Positions 1 to 7,482 are shown, counted from the stretch's first letter. The stretch: 12,833 nt of DNA from Methylococcaceae bacterium (GCA_013138855.1 WTBX01000232.1:1-12833), one strand, 5' to 3'. The notes: generated from the sequence alone by a model not told the origin. Numbers and translations: made by a program.

Positions 1-3000
1 AAAATACCAACCACTCACCGCTGCGGTGGGATACATGGCAAAGCTTTCCGTTAATTCGATACTGGTATTCGCCGTCACATTCAACAATTCAAATAATTTA
101 GCTTTTTCAGTATGATCGGGACACGCAGGATAACCTGGTGCAGGACGAATGCCTTGATAGGCTTCTTTAATTAAATCCGTATTTTTATGCGCCCCGTCTT
201 CTGCATAACCCCAAGCATCTTTTCTAACCACTTCGTGCATGTATTCAGCAAAAGCTTCGGCAAATCTATCGGCTAAGGCTTTGAGCATAATAGAGCTGTA
301 ATCATCATAATCGGCGGCAAACTCCGCTAATTTAGTTTCAATACCAATACCTGCTGTGACCGCAAAACCACCCATATAATCCGCTTTACCACTGTCTATT
401 GGCGCAACAAAATCAGACAGGCAAAAATTCGCTCGACCTGGTGCTTTAATATTTTGCTGACGTAAATGATGCAAGGTTTCTAATGTTTCAGTACGATTTT
501 CATCGGTATACAAAATAACATCATCATCTTGACTATTAGCAGGGAAAAAACCTATCACGGCACGTGCTGATAGCCATTTTTCAGTAACAATTTGATTAAG
601 CATTGTTTGGGCATCATCAAATAATTTCCGTGCTTCAATGCCAACTACCTTATCTTCAAAAATCGCAGGGTAACGCCCTGTTAATTCCCACGTTTGAAAA
701 AAGGGTGTCCAATCTATATAGGGGACTAAGGTCTCTAATGAAAAATTATCTATAACCTTAGTGCCTAAAAAAGACGGTTTTGGCGGTGTGTATTCTTTCC
801 ACGGATGCCGATTAGCTCTCGCTGCGGTTAAATCATGCTGTGGGGTTTTGGCTTTACGTCCTTTATGACGCTCTCGCACTTCAGCATATTCGACGCGTAG
901 CTTTTCTGTGAAAGCAGGTCTTAATTCATCACTTAATAAATTGCTTGCTACTCCGACACTGCGTGAGGCATCGGCGACATAAACCGTTGTACCATGATAA
1001 TTTTCTTCAATTTTAACGGCGGTATGCGCTCGGGAAGTCGTCGCGCCGCCGATCATTAAGGGAATTTCAAAACCTTGACGTTCCATTTCTTTGGCAAGAT
1101 GTACCATTTCATCTAAGGAAGGTGTAATCAAACCACTTAAACCAATAATATCGACGTTTTTATCACGCGCCGCTTTTAAAATCGTTTCAGCAGGAACCAT
1201 CACCCCTAAATCAATGACTTCGTAGTTATTACATTGTAAGACAACACCGACGATATTTTTACCAATGTCATGAACATCGCCTTTTACCGTCGCCATTAAG
1301 ATTTTGCCGTTAGTTTGGATAACACCATCTTTTTCAGCATCCATAAAGGGCATTAAATGCGCGACGGCTTTTTTCATCACCCGCGCGGATTTAACCACTT
1401 GCGGTAAGAACATTTTACCTGCGCTGAATAAATCACCAACCACGTTCATGCCATCCATTAACGCGCCTTCGATGACGTGTAGTGGTTTTTCGGCAGCCAA
1501 TCGTGCGGCTTCGGTACCTTCTACTACAAAATCAGCCATCCCTTTGACTAAAGCCTGTTCCAGACGTTTATTGACTTCCCACGTTCGCCATTCTAAATCT
1601 TCGACTTTTGCGGTGGCTTTACCATCACCGCGATATTTTTCAGCGATTTCTAATAACCGTTCTGTGCCTTCAGGGTCACGATTTAACACCACATCTTCAA
1701 CGACGTTGCGTAATTCGTCAGGAATGTCCGCATAAATCGCTAACTGTCCTGCGTTGACAATCCCCATATCCATGCCTTCATTAATGGTATGGTAAAGGAA
1801 TACCGCGTGAATAGCTTCGCGCACAGGATTATTGCCTCGGAATGAAAAGGAGACGTTAGACACGCCGCCTGAAATCATTGCATGAGGTAGCGTTTGTTTA
1901 ATTTCGCGGGTGGCTTCAATAAAATCCACCCCGTAATTATTATGTTCTTCAATCCCTGTCGCGATAGCGAAAATATTGGGATCGAAAATAATGTCTTCGG
2001 GTGTAAAACCAACTTGCTCAACCACAATTTTATAGGCTCTGGTACAAATTTCGACTTTGCGTTCTTTAGTATCCGCTTGTCCGTCTTCATCAAACGCCAT
2101 CACAATCGCAGCCGCGCCATAACGACGAATCAGCTTGGCTTGTTTGATGAAATTTTCTTCGCCTTCTTTAATGGAAATCGAATTAACAATGCCTTTGCCT
2201 TGAATACATTTTAAACCCGCTTCTAAAATGTCCCATTTAGAAGAGTCAATCATAATCGGGACTTTAGCAATATCAGGTTCTGAAGCGATTAGATGTAAAA
2301 AGCGTACCATTGCCGCTTTAGACTCCAGCATCCCCTCATCCATATTAATGTCGATGATTTGTGCGCCGCTTTCCACTTGTTGGCGTGCAACTTTTAAGGC
2401 GGTTTCGTAATCTTCATTAATAATCAGCTTTTTAAAGCGTGCTGAACCTGTGACATTAGTACGTTCGCCGATATTAACAAATAAACTATCCGCACCGATG
2501 CTCATTGGCTCTAAGCCCGCGAGGTGACATTTTTTTTCTAATTCGGGAATTTTGCGTGGTGGATGTTGGCTAACGGCATCGACAATGGCCTTAATATACG
2601 CGGGAGAAGTTCCGCAACAACCGCCAATAATATTCAGATAACCATTGGCCGCCCAATCACCAATTTCTGCGGCCATTTCTTCGGGCGTTTCGTCATATTC
2701 ACCAAACTCATTCGGTAAGCCTGCGTTTGGATGCGCTGAAACATAGGTGTCAGCAATGCTAGAAAGCTCATCAACATATTGGCGTAATTCTGTCGCCCCT
2801 AATGCACAATTAAACCCAATTGAAATCGGTTCAATATGGCGTAAGGAATACCAAAAGGCGGCGGCGGTTTGTCCTGATAAGGTACGTCCTGAGGCATCGG
2901 TAATCGTCCCTGAAATCATCACTGGCAATTTCTGCCCACTGTCTTCAAAAAATTGATCGACCGCAAAAATTGCCGCTTTTGCATTCAAGGTATCAAACAC

Positions 3001-3543
3001 GGTTTCGATCAGAATAATATCCGCCCCCCCGTCTATTAAACCGCGAGTGGCTTCCGTATAAGCGATAACTAAATCATCAAAACTAATATTTCTAAAACCT
3101 GGATCATTAACTTCAGGCGACATAGAAGCGGTGCGATTGGTAGGGCCTAAAACCCCTGCCACAAATCGTGGTTTATCAGGTGTTTCTTGGCTTGCTTCTG
3201 AACAGGCTTCTTTTGCAAGTCGTGCGGAATCATGATTAATCTCATAAGCCAGCGATTCCATTTGATAATCCGCCATCGCAATCGTGGTGGCGTTAAAGGT
3301 GTTGGTTTCAACAATATCAGAGCCTGCCTCTAAATAGGCTTTATGAATGGCTTTAATAATCTCAGGCTGAGTGAGCGATAATAAATCGTTATTGCCTTTT
3401 AGATCAGACTCCCAGTCTTTAAAACGCTCGCCGCGATAATCTTCTTCTTCAAGGTTATAGCTTTGAATCATTGTCCCCATCGCACCATCTAAAAATAAAA
3501 TGCGTTCGGAAAGTTGCTGGGTTAATAATGCGTTGTTATTCAT
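1..3543 (-). CDS. metH: Cobalamin-dependent methionine synthase MetH, C-terminus cut by window edge
   Basis: Transfers a methyl group from 5-methyltetrahydrofolate through cob(I)alamin to homocysteine in the cytoplasm, giving methionine and tetrahydrofolate. The minus strand is open for 1181 codons from an ATG at 3543 and still open at position 1. The order is that of full-length MetH. The N-terminal homocysteine-binding barrel has zinc-ligand cysteines at about C246 (in FNCALG) and C309-C310 (in GGCCGTSP). The folate (pterin-binding) domain comes next, with INIGERTNVTGS-like and IMIDSSKW stretches. The cobalamin domain carries DVHDIGKN, with the cobalt-ligating histidine at about residue 758. 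The C-terminal reactivation (AdoMet-binding) domain reaches LTESFAMYP and VSGWYF. Numbering runs about one residue behind E. coli MetH, so roughly 40 residues are missing at the left edge. The Shine-Dalgarno match is weak (AAGAAAT). It is divergent from the DUF2970 gene and no metabolic partner is adjacent. Family assignment is essentially certain. Confidence 0.98.
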   Translation of the reverse strand, partial: MNNNALLTQQLSERILFLDGAMGTMIQSYNLEEEDYRGERFKDWESDLKGNNDLLSLTQPEIIKAIHKAYLEAGSDIVETNTFNATTIAMADYQMESLAYEINHDSARLAKEACSEASQETPDKPRFVAGVLGPTNRTASMSPEVNDPGFRNISFDDLVIAYTEATRGLIDGGADIILIETVFDTLNAKAAIFAVDQFFEDSGQKLPVMISGTITDASGRTLSGQTAAAFWYSLRHIEPISIGFNCALGATELRQYVDELSSIADTYVSAHPNAGLPNEFGEYDETPEEMAAEIGDWAANGYLNIIGGCCGTSPAYIKAIVDAVSQHPPRKIPELEKKCHLAGLEPMSIGADSLFVNIGERTNVTGSARFKKLIINEDYETALKVARQQVESGAQIIDINMDEGMLESKAAMVRFLHLIASEPDIAKVPIMIDSSKWDILEAGLKCIQGKGIVNSISIKEGEENFIKQAKLIRRYGAAAIVMAFDEDGQADTKERKVEICTRAYKIVVEQVGFTPEDIIFDPNIFAIATGIEEHNNYGVDFIEATREIKQTLPHAMISGGVSNVSFSFRGNNPVREAIHAVFLYHTINEGMDMGIVNAGQLAIYADIPDELRNVVEDVVLNRDPEGTERLLEIAEKYRGDGKATAKVEDLEWRTWEVNKRLEQALVKGMADFVVEGTEAARLAAEKPLHVIEGALMDGMNVVGDLFSAGKMFLPQVVKSARVMKKAVAHLMPFMDAEKDGVIQTNGKILMATVKGDVHDIGKNIVGVVLQCNNYEVIDLGVMVPAETILKAARDKNVDIIGLSGLITPSLDEMVHLAKEMERQGFEIPLMIGGATTSRAHTAVKIEENYHGTTVYVADASRSVGVASNLLSDELRPAFTEKLRVEYAEVRERHKGRKAKTPQHDLTAARANRHPWKEYTPPKPSFLGTKVIDNFSLETLVPYIDWTPFFQTWELTGRYPAIFEDKVVGIEARKLFDDAQTMLNQIVTEKWLSARAVIGFFPANSQDDDVILYTDENRTETLETLHHLRQQNIKAPGRANFCLSDFVAPIDSGKADYMGGFAVTAGIGIETKLAEFAADYDDYSSIMLKALADRFAEAFAEYMHEVVRKDAWGYAEDGAHKNTDLIKEAYQGIRPAPGYPACPDHTEKAKLFELLNVTANTSIELTESFAMYPTAAVSGWYF

Positions 3544-3587
3544 GTTATTTCTTAGACTGGGTTGGTGGTATCAATGACAACAGAAGA

Positions 3588-3615
3588 ATATAATCATTAC
3601 GCGAACGGTAATCAA
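3588..3615 (-). promoter_or_regulatory. Candidate metH promoter in the divergent intergenic region
   Basis: On the minus strand TTGATT (3615-3610) and TTATAT (3593-3588) are separated by 16 nt, which would put the start of transcription about 35-40 nt before the metH ATG. The same bases read TATAAT (3589-3594) on the plus strand, so the two divergent genes may share or compete for this site, although no good plus-strand -35 lies at normal spacing. A second plus-strand possibility is TTACGC (3597-3602), 17 nt, TATTAT (3620-3625). The 114-bp gap has no room for a cobalamin or SAM riboswitch. Confidence 0.35.
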
Positions 3616-3657
3616 TATATATTATTATTTACTCATATCTATAAAGGAGAAGAAATA

Positions 3658-3849
3658 ATGTCAAAGCCTACTCTTATTGAGGTTGTTAAAAGTGTGCTTG
3701 CAGCATTTGCAGGCGTGCAAAGTCGGGACAATAGAGAAAAAGATTTCGCTAGTGGTAGTGCCTCTACTTATATTTTTGTCGGCATCGGCGTGACCATTTT
3801 ATTTGTGTTATTGATTGTATTTGTAGTGAGTCAAATTACTGGCTCTTAA
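3658..3849 (+). CDS. DUF2970 family small membrane protein
   Basis: A 63-residue protein matching the DUF2970 family of short proteobacterial membrane proteins, whose function is not known. The N-terminal soluble part contains the family-like stretch SVLAAFAGVQSRDNREKDF (about residues 12-30). A glycine/serine linker leads to one strongly hydrophobic membrane segment (about residues 38-58, IFVGIGVTILFVLLIVFVV). The ATG at 3658 is chosen because AAAGGAGAAG sits just upstream at normal spacing and because family members start close to this point. The frame stays open upstream to a TTG at 3562, but that extension is not family-like and lies over the promoter region. A strong terminator follows within 10 nt, so this is a single-gene unit. 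The family call rests on recognition of the pattern, not on a search. Confidence 0.85.
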   Translation: MSKPTLIEVVKSVLAAFAGVQSRDNREKDFASGSASTYIFVGIGVTILFVLLIVFVVSQITGS

Positions 3850-3854
3850 CATAA

Positions 3855-3883
3855 AAAAGCCCAAGCTAAACACTTGGGCTTTT
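3855..3883. terminator. Bidirectional rho-independent terminator
   Basis: An 11-bp perfect stem (AAAAGCCCAAG at 3855-3865 with CTTGGGCTTTT at 3873-3883) encloses a 7-nt loop. The A-run on the left and T-run on the right make it usable from either strand. It lies between the convergent ends of the DUF2970 gene (stop at 3849) and the 157-residue membrane protein gene (stop at 3906). Confidence 0.9.
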
Positions 3884-3905
3884 GTGTGCTAAAAACAGCA
3901 AGGTG

Positions 3906-4379
3906 TTACTCTTTTGTTTCGTTGTTCTCAGGCGCGGCATCAGCTGCGGCTTGATCGCTAGTTTTAAAGCTCTCACCAATGGCAATAAACGTTTCTTTAA
4001 CGCCACCAAATAAAGGCATGAAAGCGAAAGGCTGTTTTAACATCAGCATTAATCTGATAACAGCAATAACAAAAAAAGAGGCTATAAAAGGGGTAAGCTC
4101 AAATAGGATACCAATTAATGTTCCACCTGTCCCTGATTGGATCCCCGCAGAACTATCATTTACAGAATCTAACCCTCCAGCATTATCATAAACATCACTA
4201 ATGTCTTTATCAAAAATCTCAATAATCATCACATTAAAATAAATCATTATTGTTTGGACTACCAAGAAAACAATGACACTACCTGCAACCCAATATAAAG
4301 TGTTGCCTGTCTTAGCCTGAACTGCCGTTCTATAAATCCATATCGCGATTAAAATAGATATTATTCCACCAAAAACCAT
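3906..4379 (-). CDS. Uncharacterised three-pass membrane protein
   Basis: A 157-residue protein I do not recognise. Three hydrophobic segments are visible: about residues 2-17, 29-53 and 86-113. The loop between the second and third (about 55-85) is acidic and rich in D, S and G, with DKDISDVYDNAGG near its start. The tail after residue 138 is hydrophilic and rich in alanine and acidic residues (AAADAAPENNETKE). The stretch YRTAVQAKTGNTLYW after the first segment resembles a short motif seen in various small bacterial membrane proteins, but this does not assign a function. The ATG at 4379 is supported by AAGAGGTAA about 7 nt upstream. It converges on the DUF2970 gene and shares its terminator. 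Upstream lies a long gene-free stretch, so it is probably transcribed alone. Confidence 0.8.
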   Translation of the reverse strand: MVFGGIISILIAIWIYRTAVQAKTGNTLYWVAGSVIVFLVVQTIMIYFNVMIIEIFDKDISDVYDNAGGLDSVNDSSAGIQSGTGGTLIGILFELTPFIASFFVIAVIRLMLMLKQPFAFMPLFGGVKETFIAIGESFKTSDQAAADAAPENNETKE

Positions 4380-4909
4380 GTTATTTACCTCTTGTTATTT
4401 TATTTTTTGTTATAAAAATATTTAAGTATCCGAATAAAATTTTTTATATTTTCAATACTTTACTCAATTACTTAGTCTCCCCAAAAACTTCTTTAACTCC
4501 CCTTAAGCTTTCAACTTAAAACGAGAAGATATTTACAGTCTACAACGACTCATCTAAAAATGAAGCTCTAATATAATTAAAACACTGTGATTGTCATTAA
4601 TCAACTTTGTTCAATCCTTGCCATTTCATCCCTACAGCACTCATTGCCATTATAAAACAGCCATAAATGAAGACCTTACTTATCATGTTATTAATATTGA
4701 CGTATCGGTACTTTAGCATTATACCAATATAGCAATTTACAAGCTGTTTCTATTTACTTTCATGGCTATTAAACCCTATAAAACAAAAGACTTTTTTATA
4801 TAATTTATCTTGACTTTAAAATCTTCTAAAGTAATATAGGTAAGGCGAGTGCCAAACAATATGGCACATTTATTTATATCACAACACAACAAGATAAGGT
4901 AGGACACTC
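4380..4909. other. Gene-free, very AT-rich intergenic stretch
   Basis: About 530 bp between the starts of two divergent genes. I find no reading frame with a credible ribosome binding site; the longest plus-strand ATG frame I noticed, near 4670, is only about 21 codons. No tRNA-like fold or tandem repeat is visible. The right-hand 110 bp hold the promoter and leader of the 42-residue protein gene. The left-hand part must hold the promoter of the 157-residue protein gene, but the sequence is so AT-rich that no single -10/-35 pair stands out. A regulatory RNA here cannot be excluded. Confidence 0.6.
4810..4837 (+). promoter_or_regulatory. Likely sigma-70 promoter of the 42-residue protein gene
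   Basis: TTGACT (4810-4815) and TAATAT (4832-4837) with a 16-nt spacer form the best promoter match in the window. Transcription would begin near 4844 and give a leader of about 65 nt. That leader contains a short hairpin, GTGCCA (4849-4854) pairing with TGGCAC (4862-4867) around a 7-nt loop, close to the predicted 5' end. Such a hairpin could protect the transcript, though that is inference. Confidence 0.6.
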
Positions 4910-5038
4910 ATGGGAGCGATCTTAGACATAACAGAAATGTTAAAAGAGCCAGAGGGCATGGTTGCAGCATTAGTAGTTATTGCCGGTGGCTATTTCTTCG
5001 TAAAATGGGTCTTTGCAGAGCCAGAAGACGAAGAATAA
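4910..5038 (+). CDS. 42-residue single-pass membrane protein, unknown
   Basis: A small protein beginning MGAILDITEMLKEPEG, followed by one hydrophobic segment (about residues 17-35, ending GGYFFVKWVF) and a very acidic tail (AEPEDEE). It is not recognised. There is no signal-peptidase site or lipobox, so it is more likely an anchored membrane peptide than a secreted one. Confidence that it is a gene comes from its setting. A near-consensus promoter starts 100 bp upstream, TAAGGTAGGA lies just before the ATG, and a strong terminator begins 24 nt after the stop. All three signals serve this gene alone. The charge pattern, with an amphipathic N-terminus, one helix and an acidic tail, resembles small accessory subunits of membrane complexes. 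No partner is visible nearby, so that role is only a guess. Confidence 0.8.
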   Translation: MGAILDITEMLKEPEGMVAALVVIAGGYFFVKWVFAEPEDEE

Positions 5039-5061
5039 GATTTACCAGTTTGATCTATGCT

Positions 5062-5103
5062 AAGACCGTTGCTTATATCGCATAAGCAGCGGTCTTTGTT
5101 TTT
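5062..5103 (+). terminator. Rho-independent terminator after the 42-residue protein gene
   Basis: AAGACCG (5062-5068) pairs with CGGTCTT (5090-5096), and inside it GCTTAT (5071-5076) pairs with ATAAGC (5082-5087) across a 2-nt by 2-nt mismatch. A T-rich run follows to 5103. Confidence 0.88.
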
Positions 5104-5110
5104 AAACATA

Positions 5111-5137
5111 TTGAAACCTCGTTAAATACCCTATAAT
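5111..5137 (+). promoter_or_regulatory. Candidate promoter of the HTTM-DCC gene
   Basis: TTGAAA (5111-5116) and a perfect TATAAT (5132-5137) are separated by 15 nt, slightly short of the optimum. The predicted start of transcription near 5144 leaves a leader of about 28 nt before the ATG at 5172. The preceding gene is closed off by a terminator, so a promoter is expected in this gap. Confidence 0.5.
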
Positions 5138-5171
5138 TTATATCTTTTTCTCGGCATTCTGTTTCCAGAAA

Positions 5172-7076
5172 ATGTATAAATTACTTTCATCAAAACTCCT
5201 CGCACTTCATCAAATACAAGCTCCTGCCACAGGTATAGGTTTATTCAGACTTTTATTCGGCCTTATCACCTTACAAGAAGTTTTCTTTTTATTATATTTT
5301 AATCATTTAATTTTCGACCCTATCCCGTATATGGATGTCGAATTCCCAATGATTCCCTTTTTTTTATGTCTTTGGGCGGTCATTGCTGCCTTTATCATTG
5401 TCGGCTATCGCTGCCAGTTTGCAGTCATTGCCAATTATATTTTTTGGATAACCTTTGTGCATTTTACGCCCATGCAGCGTGATTTTGACGGTGGTTTTGA
5501 CCTATTTATGATTGGAGCAAATTTCTTTTTAATCTTCATGCCGTTAGATAAAGCGTTTGCATTTGATAATCTGCGCCGAAAATTACAAACACCGTTTGTA
5601 CATTATTCCAGTTATGCAAAGCCAACCGTCAGCGTATTAGTTTATTATTTACCCGTCATTATCTGCCTAGGTTTTTTATATTTTGACTCGGCAATTCATA
5701 AAATGTTTGCGCCCCATTGGCGTAATGGTTTAGGGGCATGGCTGCCGTCTTCGATGCCGTATTATGTGTCGGCAATTAATCTGTCGTGGCTGCTAAATAT
5801 TGAATGGTTACAAAAAACCATCGGCTATACGATTATGGTTTTTCAATTTACGTTCATCTTTTTATTTCATTTAAAAAAACTACGTCCTATTTATTTTTTA
5901 ATTGGTTTTGGACTGCATTTCGGCATCACCATTAGTTTTAATATTTATCCTTTTGGCATGGGAATGCTGATTTTTTATACGCTAATGTTGCCGTTCTCCT
6001 ATTACCGCAAAATAGGAACATGGTTGACTGCAAAACAGCCATTATTGGACGTTTTTTATGATGAACAATGCCCATTATGCAATCGCACCGTCTTAACGCT
6101 CAATCATTTTGATATTTTTAATTGTATAGACTTTAAAGGGGCGCAAAGCTTTGCCGCAGATTGCTCTGCATTAGCGGCTATAGACGAAAAAACTTTATTA
6201 ACCGACCTTTATGCGGTCGATAAAAATAACAAGGTCTATGCAGGCGTTGCCACTTATGCGCAAATTTTAATTAAAATGCGTTATAGCGCGTTATTAGGTT
6301 ATGGTTTAAAACTTCCTCTCATCTTTCAATTTGCAAATAGCAAATACCGTAAAATTGCTGATTCCAGAGAAAGAGTGAGCTGTGATGAACGCTGCGAAAT
6401 AAAAGTCATCAACCTCAAGCCGATGCTTTACGACCGTTTGTTTATGGCTCAAGACAGTCAAAAACAGAAAAAAAACATTCGCATCTTAGCAAAAGTGTTG
6501 ATAATCTTATTTATCATTCAGCTTAACAGCTCGATACATTATGGTCTGTTATATCGTTTAGATGTAGACCTTAAAAAATCACTGATTACTAGCACCTTAG
6601 CAGGTGTGAGCAACTCACTAATCCTCATTAGCCAAGGCTTTGTAGGCATTACCCCTCACGCGCTCTATCTTCACGATCATTTTGACGGTTATGATCATTT
6701 ATTGGCAATTACTTATATTGATAAGGAGGGTGCAGAGCAATGGTTACCGTTTGTGACAGAAGAAGGGCGACTTGCTGCTCCTAACTGGGGACGAGTACAT
6801 TCAATGTGGGCAAATATCGCCGTTACCCCTAATATAGATAACCACCGATTACATAAATTTATCATGAAAGTGACAGCCTTTTGGGGCGCAAAGTCTGAAC
6901 TTGAGCTGAACACCACCACTTTCCATATAAAGCTGAAAAAAATACACTCACCCAGCAACTGGGAAAATAACTTATTAAACAATAACTTAAAAGGCAAATG
7001 GAAAACAATAGGAACCGCAAAATGGCAGAATAAAAGCATCAATATCATAGCACCTAAAGACATAAATTTGCTCTAA
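5172..7076 (+). CDS. HTTM (gamma-carboxylase-like) and DCC oxidoreductase fusion membrane protein
   Basis: A 634-residue fusion. Residues about 15-280 form a polytopic HTTM domain, the membrane part of the vitamin K-dependent gamma-glutamyl carboxylase superfamily. The stretch FDSAIHKMFAPHWRNG (171-186) aligns by eye with the human carboxylase region around its catalytic base K218, so K177 is the likely equivalent. Residues about 290-410 form a DCC (DUF393) thiol-disulfide oxidoreductase domain with the signature FYDEQCPLC, giving the CxxC pair C300/C303; C404 and C408 lie at its end. A hydrophobic segment at about 436-453 then precedes a roughly 180-residue C-terminal region without a recognised domain. 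The real substrate is unknown; most bacterial HTTM proteins have no proven carboxylase activity. No Shine-Dalgarno is obvious at the ATG, but the domain begins within 20 residues of it. It is followed by two small lipoprotein genes on the same strand after a 113-bp gap. Confidence 0.88.
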   Translation: MYKLLSSKLLALHQIQAPATGIGLFRLLFGLITLQEVFFLLYFNHLIFDPIPYMDVEFPMIPFFLCLWAVIAAFIIVGYRCQFAVIANYIFWITFVHFTPMQRDFDGGFDLFMIGANFFLIFMPLDKAFAFDNLRRKLQTPFVHYSSYAKPTVSVLVYYLPVIICLGFLYFDSAIHKMFAPHWRNGLGAWLPSSMPYYVSAINLSWLLNIEWLQKTIGYTIMVFQFTFIFLFHLKKLRPIYFLIGFGLHFGITISFNIYPFGMGMLIFYTLMLPFSYYRKIGTWLTAKQPLLDVFYDEQCPLCNRTVLTLNHFDIFNCIDFKGAQSFAADCSALAAIDEKTLLTDLYAVDKNNKVYAGVATYAQILIKMRYSALLGYGLKLPLIFQFANSKYRKIADSRERVSCDERCEIKVINLKPMLYDRLFMAQDSQKQKKNIRILAKVLIILFIIQLNSSIHYGLLYRLDVDLKKSLITSTLAGVSNSLILISQGFVGITPHALYLHDHFDGYDHLLAITYIDKEGAEQWLPFVTEEGRLAAPNWGRVHSMWANIAVTPNIDNHRLHKFIMKVTAFWGAKSELELNTTTFHIKLKKIHSPSNWENNLLNNNLKGKWKTIGTAKWQNKSINIIAPKDINLL

Positions 7077-7090
7077 AATGAATTTTATTA

Positions 7091-7120
7091 TTGCCTTTTT
7101 CCATTAAGCCATGATATAAA
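7091..7120 (+). promoter_or_regulatory. Weak candidate promoter of the lipoprotein pair
   Basis: TTGCCT (7091-7096) and TATAAA (7115-7120) are 18 nt apart in the gap after the HTTM-DCC gene. No terminator is visible between that gene and the lipoproteins, so read-through is an alternative source of transcription. Confidence 0.3.
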
Positions 7121-7189
7121 TTCACTGTGCTTAACACTTAGTACGCCCAAATAATAAATATAAATATAAAAATCTTTTTGGAGGATGTT

Positions 7190-7318
7190 ATGAAAAAAGT
7201 ATTATCTCTATTAGCAGTTACTTTAATGATTGTTGGTTTAAGTGGTTGTATGGACGATCCTGATGGTTCAAAACAAAGAACTTCAAACACTGAATCTGGT
7301 TCTTCTTTCCAGCTGTAA
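7190..7318 (+). CDS. Very small lipoprotein, first tandem copy
   Basis: A 42-residue precursor with a type II signal peptide: MKK, a hydrophobic core (residues 4-17) and the lipobox LSGC, with the lipidated cysteine at C20. The mature part would be only 23 residues (CMDDPDGSKQ then a serine-rich end). The residue after the cysteine is methionine, not aspartate, so an outer-membrane destination is expected under the E. coli Lol rule. GGAGG ends 5 nt before the ATG. The protein is not recognised. It differs from LptM-type small lipoproteins, which carry a GxKGPLY-like mature start. The second copy begins 25 nt after the stop, so both are probably on one transcript ending at the terminator after the second. 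Confidence 0.88.
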   Translation: MKKVLSLLAVTLMIVGLSGCMDDPDGSKQRTSNTESGSSFQL

Positions 7319-7343
7319 ACTTATAATATAAAAGGCATCTATT

Positions 7344-7466
7344 ATGAAAAAAATATTATCTCTATTAGCAATGACTCTAATGATTGTTGGTTTAAGTGGC
7401 TGTATGGACGATCCAGATGGCTCTAAACAAAAAGTATCAAGCGCACCTTCTTCTATTCAATTATAA
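7344..7466 (+). CDS. Very small lipoprotein, second tandem copy
   Basis: A 40-residue paralogue of the preceding gene. Residues 1-29 (through SKQ) match it except at positions 4 (Val to Ile) and 10 (Val to Met), with the same LSGC lipobox and CMDDPDGSKQ mature start. The last 11 residues differ (KVSSAPSSIQL) but stay serine-rich and end in Gln-Leu like the first copy. Over these 29 codons 79 of 87 bases are identical, and five of the eight changes are synonymous. This suggests the duplicated protein is kept under selection. AAAGG lies about 8 nt before the ATG, a weaker site than that of the first copy. A terminator begins 17 nt after the stop. Confidence 0.87.
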   Translation: MKKILSLLAMTLMIVGLSGCMDDPDGSKQKVSSAPSSIQL

Positions 7467-7482
7467 GATTAGCGCGTAAAAC

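Larger units (their letters stand above)
7190..7466 (+). repeat. Tandem gene duplication of the small lipoprotein
   Basis: The two coding sequences are direct repeats with about 91% identity over the first 87 bases, then diverge in their last 11-13 codons. The 25-nt spacer (7319-7343) shows no clear copy of the region upstream of the first gene. Confidence 0.85.

Noticed and set aside
1304..2956. Several open frames of 60-143 codons on the plus strand (from 1304, 1894, 2228 and 2747), and one on the minus strand (1875-2093)
   Set aside because: All lie inside metH, which is continuous and carries every expected motif; these are shadow frames without ribosome sites.
3562..3657. Longer N-terminus for the DUF2970 gene from a TTG at 3562
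   Set aside because: The ATG at 3658 has a strong Shine-Dalgarno and gives the family-like length; the extension overlaps the promoter region.
3544..3657. Cobalamin or SAM riboswitch before metH
   Set aside because: The gap is only 114 bp, the predicted leader is under 40 nt, and no B12-box or SAM-aptamer-like conserved sequence is visible.
3979..4191. 70-codon plus-strand frame
   Set aside because: Antisense shadow of the 157-residue membrane protein, with no family resemblance.
6713..7063. 116-codon minus-strand frame
   Set aside because: Antisense to the C-terminal region of the HTTM-DCC gene; low-complexity composition and no start signal.
7190..7466. Small lipoproteins as LptM (YifL)
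   Set aside because: The mature start is CMDDPDG instead of the GxKGPLY-like sequence of LptM.
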